Positions 27,901 through 38,362 of a stretch of DNA of 64,000 bases are shown in pieces. Position 1 is the stretch's first letter, and each line of letters begins with the position of its first letter. The position numbers were made by a program, and so were the translations under genes. Source of the DNA: Xylocopa sonorina (Eukaryota > Arthropoda > Insecta > Hymenoptera > Apidae). The DNA lies in assembly GCF_050948175.1 (NCBI RefSeq), contig NC_135201.1, forward strand, positions 2,666,001 through 2,730,000, in the 5' to 3' direction. The notes beneath the pieces were generated by a model. It saw only the letters and a program-made list of their open reading frames with translations, had not been told where the DNA came from and ran no database searches.

Positions 27901-28203
27901 ATTTACAGGCCTCGCAGCAGTCACGATGGTAATCACCCCGTCCAATGCGTCTACTTTTAGTGCTGGTTACGCAGGCCAACCCAGCACGCGCATCCGACTT
28001 CCCTTTCTTACATTGTTGCTCGTGGTACGCTTTCACGCAGCAAATGTCCACTGCCTCTAAACAGAGGCCCTGCTCCACCGTCGGCACCCCAGACACCGGC
28101 CCAGTGAACTTCTCACAGCCGAGGCCCTCTGAAGCCCACGAGACACCCAACCCGCAGCACTTCTCGAACCGTTCCTCCATTTTAGCCTCGCTGAACAGCA
28201 ATC
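18584..28203 (-). CDS. Large fibulin (anaphylatoxin, EGF, fibulin C-terminal module), 5' end missing
   Basis: Secreted, calcium-binding extracellular-matrix protein. Eighteen exons join in phase: 28203-27898, 27585-27229, 27143-26996, 26925-26708, 26369-26214, 25583-25431, 25353-25216, 24742-24481, 24401-24199, 24114-23807, 23138-22558, 22158-22064, 21525-21188, 21092-20605, 20437-20110, 19939-19693, 19348-19219 and 18992-18584, about 1,620 residues. Order: Cys-rich anaphylatoxin-like part (FEKCCGLG, DICCVKAY, DCCEACKLG, LECCHEA), Ser/Thr-rich linker, two EGF modules, 21 calcium-binding EGF modules beginning D-[IV]-[DN]-E-C, then a fibulin-type C-terminal module starting at NRCVKSSRC. Most modules begin at an exon start with the same split Asp codon (G|AY). 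Vertebrate fibulin-1 and -2 have only about 9-11 EGF modules, so this one is about twice as long. The signal-peptide exon should lie at higher coordinates but was not identified. Fibrillin is unlikely because TB domains are absent. Confidence 0.88.
27229..27585 (-). other. Fibulin exon with Ser/Thr-rich linker and 63-bp repeat
   Basis: This exon closes the anaphylatoxin-like region (GCAFKKF...LECCHEA) and then encodes about 80 residues made almost only of Ser, Thr and Asp. Such a segment is probably extended and O-glycosylated. Within it, two 63-bp units (27255-27317 and 27318-27380) each encode a 21-residue Ser/Thr repeat and differ at only a few positions. I placed the donor at 27228 to keep phase with the next exon; an alternative GT lies a few bases away. 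Confidence 0.7.
27255..27380 (-). repeat. 63-bp tandem repeat, two copies, coding
   Basis: Two head-to-tail units of 63 bp with only a few differences lie inside the Ser/Thr-rich linker of fibulin. The period is a multiple of three, so gain or loss of a unit would keep the frame and change linker length by 21 residues. Confidence 0.85.
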
Positions 28204-29426
28204 CTGTCGAATAAAATACACATCCTTCGATCTTCCATTTCTCAATAAAAGAACTCTTCTAATTCCTCGTCCCCAAATCTGTTTGTAAGTATCAAAATTC
28301 CATCATCGGTATCATTGATCTTAATTCTGAAACTTAGTATTGACGTTATTGATGTTATTTATTTCAGCCTGGTGTTTTGAAGTTGGACTTTGGTTTTATT
28401 CGTATCTCATTCTTGTTCTATTTTCTTTTTTCTATTGTATTGTTTGTGAAAGAAAACTTGTGGCTCGTTATCTCTGTAGCCCAGCCAGAGGTATGTTTAA
28501 CATTAGCGGTTGCAAGTTAGGATAGATTGCGTTCATTTTCAATAAATTTATCCGCTTGATATTGACCCCAATTTAATGCTCGCTGATGGGTCGATTCCTT
28601 GTGATTGTCTTTGAAAATAAATAGGGCAAGGACGTAAAAACCATTGCACCGCTTCTAACGGTGCACCTGTCGCGCGAAATTATCTCTTGTTTACATTTTC
28701 AGAAACTCTCTACGCGAAGTTTAAGACACCCGCGAAATCCTTCTTGTCACTGAGACAAATGCAGCGATAAGAAGAACGGACGCAGATAGATGATTCTTAA
28801 TAATTGTGGTTATTTCACTTTCGTTTGCGACACGTTTTCCACGATGCGTAACAATTTTTATACGATATTCTCCTAAGCTTTCCATACAATTTTATATATT
28901 TTAAAAGCAGAGACATTTTAGAATCTTGTCTGTTCCTGGATGCATTTTATGTTAAGAAACGAAACACAGATCACGTTCAGTGTTAGCTCTAATTTGAAAC
29001 CAATCCTTTCCCCAATATAAATACATTTGATTTTAAGAAGTTAATACGTAGTGGCACGTATATGTGCAATATCAACCCTGAAAGGGTTAAACGATTCCAA
29101 TCATATGAATCACGCGAGTTAATACCTTTCAATATAAATACATTAAACAAATGGATAACTGCGATCTCATAATATCTGTTAACTAATTATATCACATTGT
29201 TTTATTTTCTCAAGGCATTGGAATTTCTTATATGCACGATTATTATTAAAATTTTTTTGCATTTGTACAAATGCAGTTTTGTCAGTGTCCTCATATTATT
29301 TTATCGTGTTCCGCATTCAATTCATTGGCCGTTAATCTGCAAACAATATCGATTAATCGATTTCTTTATTTTCAAGCGAATAATATTCTCAACATTCTGA
29401 AGTTATACATATATAAATTTCTTACT

Positions 29427-29575
29427 TTAACGCTAGGTTTACCAAGAAAAACTTTTCGTTAATTTTCATTAATATTTTAATTAATTTTTACTTACAGCAA
29501 TAATATTTTTGAAGAAAATTGACGAAAAGTTTTCTCAGAAGGGTCAAAATGACACCTTGGTGAACCTAGAGTTAA
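29427..29575. mobile_element. TTAA-flanked MITE-like inverted-repeat element, copy 2
   Basis: A 149-bp relative of the 6304-6559 element. It again begins with TTAAC.CTAGGTTTACCAA and ends with an inverted, slightly diverged copy running into TTAA. The inner right half is shared (ACGAAAAGTTTTCTCAGA, then GTCAAAATGAC). It is shorter than copy 1 because part of the left arm and middle are missing. It is non-coding and presumably inactive. Confidence 0.7.
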
Positions 29576-31703
29576 ATAATGCTAACCTTTGAGAAAGCGA
29601 AAGCATATAATTACTATGTTCTTGCAACAGTCGGTTCTGTTACAATATTTAAAGCGCAAGTGTCTATAAATCAGTAGAGATGTGCTCGTTGAGTAGTTAT
29701 AGGGAAAACCGTAATTTGTTTAGTGATAAGAATAAAACGGGCACGCGTGTGTCTTCCGCTGTTGCATTAGAAAACTACGCACTACTTTTTAATAATCAGA
29801 GATATTGATTCGCATTGTTTAAGATATCAATCAGATTTCAGATCGAAATCGAAAAAACAAATTCCTTTAGAATCATGTCTATACTAACGAAACGAAGTCT
29901 ATTGAAACTAGACATTTACACTAATTAAATTCTTCAATTTACTAAAATTAACTCTCCATTGAGCATCAAATATCAATCACGATATACTAAATAGACGCTC
30001 CTTCGAATGACAATTTTTAAATTGTCCATTTTAAAAGTCTAGCAGTTCCTTGTTGTTTTACCCGTATCAACTTCAATCAACTATTCTAAGAAAGCAATTC
30101 CTCTAACGCGTGTACTCTTCGCCACCTGTTTGCGACGAGAAGCCTAATATTTGAACAACAAACTGGTTTATCGTTTTCCACGGCAAGCAATTATAATACG
30201 ACGTTTGGTCTGCTTCGATAGTTCGAGAAGGCTGGATCTCCAATTTTTTTGTCTGTACCCTTAGTCAATCTGAATGTCGCAGGGTATTCCAATAGAAAAA
30301 TTTACACAAATTCGAGATATTGACAAAGTTGCGCGGGGTATTAGGTCCATTTTTCTCGAATATACGTTTACCCACGCCGACTACGACGATATCTCAGGAA
30401 CTAGTTGTATGAAAAGGAAAGAATTCACAAAAGAGGCTACGTTATCCTTTACACTTTGAATACTTCTTCGCTGTAATTTGAGCAAGCCAAATAGAATTTG
30501 TTAATATGTAAATTATACCTCGTTCGTGGTGCAACCGAATAACCAGAAGTAGGAAGGGAATGGCACGTAGATCGATGACACGGATCATCTTTCTTCGTAA
30601 ACTCGTCAATTCGCGTACGAAAAATCACAGCCGCTTCTCTTTTTGACGATCGTTGTTGAAAATTGCCCGTTTCACCAGTCTCTGTGGCATGTATAGAAAA
30701 GCGTGCGAAGATCGTCCCTCCGTTTCGCCGGGTGCGCTCCCGTCGAGCGCTCAGCGTGCATTAAAACGTTTCGTTTGCCGGTAGCATGGTTTTCTCCTCT
30801 GCAGCTTTCTATACGCATCTCATTTCTCGAATTGTCCCTCTCCATCTTCAACGCCCGTTTCCTTTTCCCCCGTTTCACTCTGTTTCTGTTCTGCGCGCGC
30901 ATAGAGATGTGGAACGATCTGATCTCATCAGCGATGCCACTGATCCGAAACTTCCTCGAGGTTTAACCCTGACGAGATGCCAGGATTTTATCGCCGCGAT
31001 GTGGACCTATCATCTCGAGGGGCTTCGTTCTCACGTGCTTCGAAATACCGATCGTACAGGAAAAAAACTACAACTTCTTTTTTATGGAGGAATTAGAACT
31101 TAATATTGTAGAACCAGCAAAGGTGACGAGAACAAAAAGTGTGCACGGATCTTGTTCAATTATCCGTTTATAGTATTTTCTATCGATTTACTTCGATCAT
31201 TTTCTGCTATAATATTCACGTGGACGTACAGAAAATTTGCGAACCAACCGAACAATTTAAGAATTAATACGAAGTTGGTTGAAAAGCTGAAATATAAAAT
31301 TAACAATTCGATGGGGAATTAGGATAAGAAGGGGTAAGAACTCCAGCGGCAATGACTATCAATTCTTCAACTCGAATAATGAAGAATTTCAAGATATAAT
31401 TTAATTGATATATTTATATTACAATTAGTATAAGTTTTAGTTGTAAGATTTATTGTAAATTAATTTATAACAATAATTTGTAACAATTAGCTTGTAAAAA
31501 TACTCTGTAGTGTATGTAAAGTATTAGAAGGATTCAATAAAAACTTAATTGTTGCTAATTAATTGCCTAATTAATTAATAACCTGTCAGAGGAAGCAATC
31601 CTAGAAGAATCACTCCTAATCCTTAAAATGAGAAAAAAACTTGTAAAAGAAGGCTCTAGAGACAATTAAGTAACTAAGATCTCGTAAATGATCATTTATA
31701 ATA

Positions 31704-32098
31704 TTTGAATTTACCGCGTTTTCTTTATACCTCCTATAACGTAATGTTCTCCTGATATAGAAAAAATGAATCAGGATTTTTCGATCGAGACTCCGATTTC
31801 TGAAATTTGAATTTCCCGCGCTTTTTTGAATAGCTCCTCACATCATGTTCTCCCGATACAAAGTCTGAGAATTGGGGTTTTTCGATCAAGACAACGATTT
31901 TTGAAATTTAAATTTCCCGCGGTTTTTTCGAATATATCCTATGACGTCATGTTCTCCTGATACATAGTCGAAAAATTAGAGTTTTGATTGAGAAATTCCG
32001 AAAATCGTACTTTGTGTCAGGAGAACATAACGTCATAGGAGGTATCTGAAAACGCGCGGGAAATTCAAATTTCAGAAATAGGGACCGTCATCGAATAA
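31704..32098. repeat. Array of three ~101-bp direct units plus one inverted unit
   Basis: Three direct units start at 31704, 31806 and 31907. Each opens with TTTRAATTTMCCGCG, is followed by a TCCTATRACGT-like box and ATGTTCTCC.GATA, and ends with a TTTTTCGATC or related stretch. From about 32010 the same unit appears in reverse (TCAGGAGAACATAACGTCAT, then CGCGGGAAATTCAAATTTC), so unit 3 and the inverted unit can form a long hairpin. A further diverged fragment (TTTGTATCAGGAGGTATGATGG) follows at about 32148-32170. There is no coding capacity. It may be a satellite fragment or part of a fold-back element. Confidence 0.8.
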
Positions 32099-35000
32099 TT
32101 CTGATTTTTCGAACTTTGTCTTCGAACCTTAATCCCGTTTTTTTGAACTTTGTATCAGGAGGTATGATGGGTAAAGGCCAGAATTGAAGATAAATAATTC
32201 AAATTCATTGAATTACATTTAGAAAATTCATTTGTTCAATAAAATTAATAGAATTTACAATAAATTACAATTAAACTATATATTTTTATGACATATGTGA
32301 TATACTTAGAATAAATATACTTAAAATACAATATTTCTCGCATCTATAACACTATTATAATTATATATACTGAAGTATATCACACTAGAAAATATAACAG
32401 TTTGCTAAAAAATAATATAGAATAATACGAAATAAATAATATAACTCACTATTCTCTTCTTCTCTTCTTTCTTTAATTTTCACACGTACAATTAATCTAA
32501 TACAAATTGATTCCTTGAACATTGGTTTCCCTAAGTCCTTTCACCATTCCTTCGGTAACTCCTCTAAAAAAAAGAAGGAATAATTAGTATATTAATCACA
32601 TGAAGCATATTTTAATAAATTTTGATATATTCAATAACATCTTACATAAAAGTCCACAAAGTAATGGTAACGTTTCAACAATCAAATGGTCAGTGGCCTG
32701 TAGAGCACTTGAGTTGTATAACATAAAAAATACATTGACCGATTAATCTATCTTGTCTCTGGTCTATGATTGCCACTAAAAAAAATCCACTTTACCGGTA
32801 TTTAACTGAAAAGTTGGACGGAGCAGTGGGCTAATCGCATTTGGTAAATTGTTATCCCCTTTAGATGCATATAATCTGCGCCTAAAGTCCGAATAAGTAT
32901 TAATTATTAATTGGTATTGTTCAGGAGAACGTTAGTACCATCGCTACTGTGTGTAATGTGTCTCTTTCAGAAAGGAAAATCCGCCTACAGGAATTTCGAG
33001 AGCACGTTGATCGTGGACGCTGGTGACTTCTTCCGCGGCATGTGTTCCCGACCTGATGTCAGCATGAAGATCGCTTTTTTACTAGCATTCTGTGGACAGT
33101 AGACGCTTTGTTGATCTCGCGAATTTCCGTACCGTTCACGGTAGGAGAGGGGGACGAAGATTCGTGTCGCTATTCATTCACTACGGAATGTCTTCGGACG
33201 ATTCCTCTTCGTATCGGTCAAGAATCGAAGACTGCTCGATAAAGAAAACATCCTTGATACATTTAACTCGAAAACTATCTCATTTGTATTTTATTCATTT
33301 TATTATCAATATAATTCTATAAGTAATGTTTTTCAGATGGTTCCTTCGAACGATCTATTACACAAGTTAAACTTTTGCTGTCGCCTAAATATCTTTTGAT
33401 TCGAATCAATTGTACACGTAAGAGAGAAACGAATTTATAAAAAAGTACAAATAGCAGGTATAAGGTCTTTTCTACTCTCAATTAAATTATAATAATTTAC
33501 AGAAAATACACACGCAAGACAATTAACAATTGGGAATGTTAGGACAGAAGAGATTATATCGCGCGTCTCCATCCACCGAGTTTTGTTTCGCAGGAAGATG
33601 GAAAAAAGGACAATCACTACGCAAGCCAGCAAATTGTTGTCCAACTACAATATAGCGAGGTTACGATGGCGTGATGACCGTGACACGCACAATTCCGTGG
33701 CGATCGTGTAACACCCAGGTCACAAAGTCTTCTATTGTAAAAAAATCGAATATTTCGCCATCCACGTCGGCCGTCTGCATGCTTACGCATCGTCATCGGG
33801 CCGTTTGAGTGGCCTTTTTTGCGCCCCTTTCAACGGTAACATGTGGGTGATCTACTTATATGTACACAATATACATATAGATAGATATGTGCCACAAGAG
33901 GGACCAAGAAATCGAAATAAACAACGCGTAACGATGATATAATACGAGGTAGCTAGGGTGTCTTTTTTAATCAACGAAGAGCTACAGTTTCTACAAATCT
34001 GAACGAAACTTTACATGATTTCTACTTTTTCTCCTTTTGTACATCTTTTATAGTCACAACATTTTGTTACGAATCGTTAGAAAATAAGAAAGAAATTTGG
34101 TAAGTATTCAGAAAGTCTGAGTGTAATATTTGAAATAATAATTACTAAAATTAACTCTTTTTTACGTACATAAACGTAACAGTGTTGTCGATAATCGTGG
34201 TATTGCTACAGTGGTAATAAAGACTAAATTGTTCTCGTTATTTATAAAATATTATTTCAGAATATCGATACAATCGTTTAAACAAATAATTGATCGCTAT
34301 TGAAGCCGCGTGAGCAATAATAAAATCAATTACTGTTTCAGATTTTATTTCAAATCGATAATTTATAATAGATAATAAAATATTACTTTATATATACAGG
34401 TCAATGGAACGATATTCGAAACGGAACATATGACAAAAGGATTGCGGTGAGATTTGATATAATAAATTATTACCTATTGAAAAAGCATAATTTTTTTTTA
34501 CAATATAACTGCTGGAAAAAATCAGACTTACTTGCCATAGAAAAGATACAATTCAGCTGAAAAATTGACTTTCAACTATTTCCTGGACATTAGACAATAA
34601 TTATTTCGTCCAAATTTTAATTATCAATCAGAAAAGGAATTATTTAATCTAACTTATCTAAGTAAACGATAAAATTAATCGAAAATTGAAACATTTTCGT
34701 ATGATCAAAGAAAAAAAAAAACGTCGATTATCCAAACAAGATACAAATTTCATCGTCGAAGTATAATAACCCCTCGATACCTATGTACAGTATTTAAACA
34801 TGTCTTACATGCAGAAAGTATTTTCTTTTTCTACCGTATTTCCTAAACAGATAATTTTTTTCTATCGCCGTTTTACGAAGTTAAACGTTGTATCTGCAAT
34901 AAGAAAGTGGATAAGTACAAAAATAGTATAAATGTAACAAAATAGCGGATAATCTTCAACATAAAACTATGATTACAAATAAAATATTGTCGTATGACGA

Positions 35001-38000
35001 ACGGATTCAATTTCATGTCAATCCGCGTGCGAATGAGAAAATTAAATGTTACTATTTAAAATAGATGCAACTTATACATAAATTTTATCGAGAGAATCTA
35101 TCAAAGTATGTACGAAAACATACAAACTACTAAAAATACTTGTATCCTTGTTTTATTCGCTACATCGAGTTTTTTCTCACATAAATACTTATGTTACCTT
35201 TATGTAAATATCTATGTAATGAAAGTGCATTTATCGGCTGAATCTGTTCCATTACGTTTGCTAATAATAAAACAATCACTGCGTATAGTAACTAAGACCA
35301 TAGGTAATAATTAACACCGGAACAGTACGAAAATGTTGATCGTTCCTCGAACGTACTTTAGAAGACACCCTGTTCACAGTTTCATGTTGAGTAATCAAGA
35401 CGTCAATTATTCAGATAAATATAATTTCCGACATTACTTAGTTCGGATAATCGTCGTTTCGTTTTCACATCCCTGATTCCCTTCACACCAATAAAACTTT
35501 ATGCCATTAAAGTCTTTTTTTCAACGAATTTTTTTTACATCTTACAAATATTATACAGAATAGAGTAGCGGGTACTTAAATTATTATTACTATACTTTTA
35601 GATGTGGTGTTCGCTATTCATTCACTTGTACGAACATTATTTTGTTCCATTTTAATCTTTTTTCGCATAGATCTTTTCGAGTCTCCTCTCACAGTGTCTT
35701 AAAAACAAAACCATAAGTGTCTTAGAAAAGAATAAGCTGCAAACGTAAACATTCGCTAACATCTTGCAATTACCTTGATTCAGAGAAAGAAAATCAGGGA
35801 CGCTTTCTAAATTGGCAATTCAGATTAAAGAAAGTAATACATTCAAGGAGTAATTTTTATGGACAAATGTAAAATTATACAAAAGAAAAAAAAAAGAAAA
35901 TAAATAGGAAAATAATTCACAAATAATTGAATTTATATAATAATATTGAACGTGATCCGTTCGGATAATGATCGCGTAAAGTAACGATTTGGGAATTGAA
36001 TTGTTGAGTCGTTTCTCCTCGTATTAAAATGTCTTACACTCGAGTATTTATATTTATAAGTAGTTTCAAATATAAAAACTCATTCCTATCTCAAACTGAC
36101 AACTTTTATTTCGTTCATTTCTCTTGTATGATTGCGTGACACGGGTACACCGATTGATTCCAAAAGATTCTTACAGTTGTTACACCGTCTAATTCTGGCT
36201 CATTTATCTCGGACACAGGTGTCCTTTGTGCGACCAATTGCCAACTATATAGACGCAGATCTGATGCGTTGCGTTAATGCGCCAGGTTTTTCTTTTATTT
36301 TTTTTTCCATTAACGTTGAATATTTCACATTCAGGGCAGTAGCCGGTAATTATAATGACAGAATACGTCGTAGATGAGCGTATCCTTGTCGTTTTCTAGG
36401 AGGAATCAAATAATTGCTTACCTTGCTAAACCTTTAAATATTCAGTAGAAAAATAGGAATCTTACGCTAAGAGATTTTCAATATCATAATAATTTCACGT
36501 TAATCGAATGTTCGTTCCTTAATTCGAAACTGTATTCACTTTTTCTCTTTTTTTTTCATTTTTATCCAAGATCCGACAAACAGGTTCTTATTCAAAAAAC
36601 GTGCCCCTTGGATAACATTAAGTGTCAATTAAATCAGATATAATTGTGTCTCTATTTTGAGCGTGTAATTATTTGATTTCACCCTAGACTCCAGAGGAAA
36701 CGCTGATCGAAACATCGTTTAATAGAACCTTTATTCGGCACCTGAAATCTAAAAGTCGATCGCAATGTGTTCTTCCTTGTTGGCACACCGCGGGAGATAC
36801 AACAGAATTATACACCACTTCTGACTCTAATTTCACCTTTGCCGTGTAACAGTAATGTGTAATAAAGGTGACGTTAGAGTTAAAAGTCTACGCGTCGAAA
36901 TTATGCATGAGAAAACGCTTGCGATATATTTTCCTTCTTCGCGCGAATGGAAAGTTTGTTGTAAAATCTGGAAGAGTGAGAACGAGGTGCCTTTTACAAC
37001 GTTTATTCACATTTTGAGGGTGACAAGTTTCGATTTTGTGTTCCAAGTAAAAAGTTGGATCTTGTTATGTATCTTATTAGACCATGCAACATCACTAAAT
37101 ACTATATTATATATATATAATATACTTTAAAAAAAAATATCGCGTACAGAGTAGAGAAAAATATTTTAACTGAATTGAAAATAATAGTCCAATTTAATCG
37201 ACAGTACTATTCTTCAGAAAGTATTGGATACAATAAATTATTAAATAGATCAAACTATGTACAGAATGTGAATTTAGTAGTATCATAAAATGAAAAAGAG
37301 ATAAAAGTGATTAAAAACCATGTAACGGAAATTAATATTACATTTCCGAAACACACAAATTTGTGATATTGCATCGTATACAGATAAGAATATAATTTTA
37401 ATAAAACTTTAGTAAAAAAAAAAGGAACGAGTTGCGTTTACAATTTATACATTTTTATACATGCTATTTCTTCTGCGATATGTTTTCTATTAACACATAA
37501 AATAAATTAAACAATTGAAAATATATAACATTATCTGCGCATCATTTCTATCTGTGGACTATTAAATAAAATCCGAAGACGGTTCATAAAAATGAGTTCA
37601 ATAGTAATAAATTACAATTCTTTATATGCTAAAAATTAAAACTTTTCATAAGAAAAAATCGAATACTATTTCAATGTATAGTTACCATACTGTCACTCTC
37701 AAAAATACTTAAAACACCTCGTTCCGGAAGTAATGCGATGGAATAGATTCTCGTGAGAAAACAAGACGCAAAGAACACCTGTCCATTATCTCGTCGTACC
37801 TTATAATTTATTTCCCTCTTAACGTAATTGTTAACACGATGAAGCTGAGCAGGTGTTCTTCATCGTATACTTACTATATAGAGAATGACTAGGCCATATG
37901 AATATAACTAAGGAATTCGTACTGTATTCCGGCACAGTTTTAAAACAAAGCGCAGTGTACGACACCTATCTAATTTATCTCAGACCTATTTCCCTCTTTC

Positions 38001-38362
38001 TTCCTCCCGGCACAATCGACCAAACATTGTACTTTTATATAAACAACTTACCTCTTCGTGCCGAGATACATTAGGTCTGACTAAATTCTGTTTCCTACTA
38101 TTATTTTTCCCACCCCCAAAAAGTTGTCCTGAGATTTATTCATATGGCTCAATATTTTCAGTCCTGCGAACATTTTTATCTATTTTCAATTAATCTGATG
38201 TGTATTTTCAGTGATCCTTTTCCCAATGTGACTGTGACCGATTTTGTGAAAAAACCAACTTTAAATTCTATTCCGGATCCTCCCCTTCACCATCTGCAAC
38301 GGGGCAAAATATTAAATAGAAACTATGTAAAGCTATTAAAATATAAATATAATAGACAATCT

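Larger units (their letters stand above)
28204..38362. other. Long non-coding interval between fibulin and SET
   Basis: I found no gene I can support in these 10 kb. The 5' exon(s) of fibulin are expected here on the minus strand; I looked for a signal-peptide exon ending in phase 1 and did not find a convincing one. A CpG-rich patch at about 30.5-31.05 kb could be a promoter or untranslated first exon. It also contains a second TTAA element (29427-29575), a ~100-bp repeat array (31704-32098) and an exon-like fragment near 32959-33102. The remainder, especially 33.8-38 kb, is AT-rich and may include the SET 3' UTR at its right end. Confidence 0.55.

Noticed and set aside
30672..31103. Overlapping open frames on both strands at about 30.7-31.1 kb
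   Set aside because: Open on both strands in a CpG-rich patch without motifs; a promoter or untranslated exon is a simpler reading.
31942..31949. TGACGTCA cAMP-response palindrome in the repeat array
   Set aside because: It is part of a repeated unit whose other copies do not keep the palindrome, so a regulatory role is not supported.
33435..33644. Minus-strand frame beginning like a signal peptide (LLACVVIVLFSIFL), considered as the fibulin first exon
   Set aside because: No ATG at the start and no donor with the required phase 1 joining to 28203.
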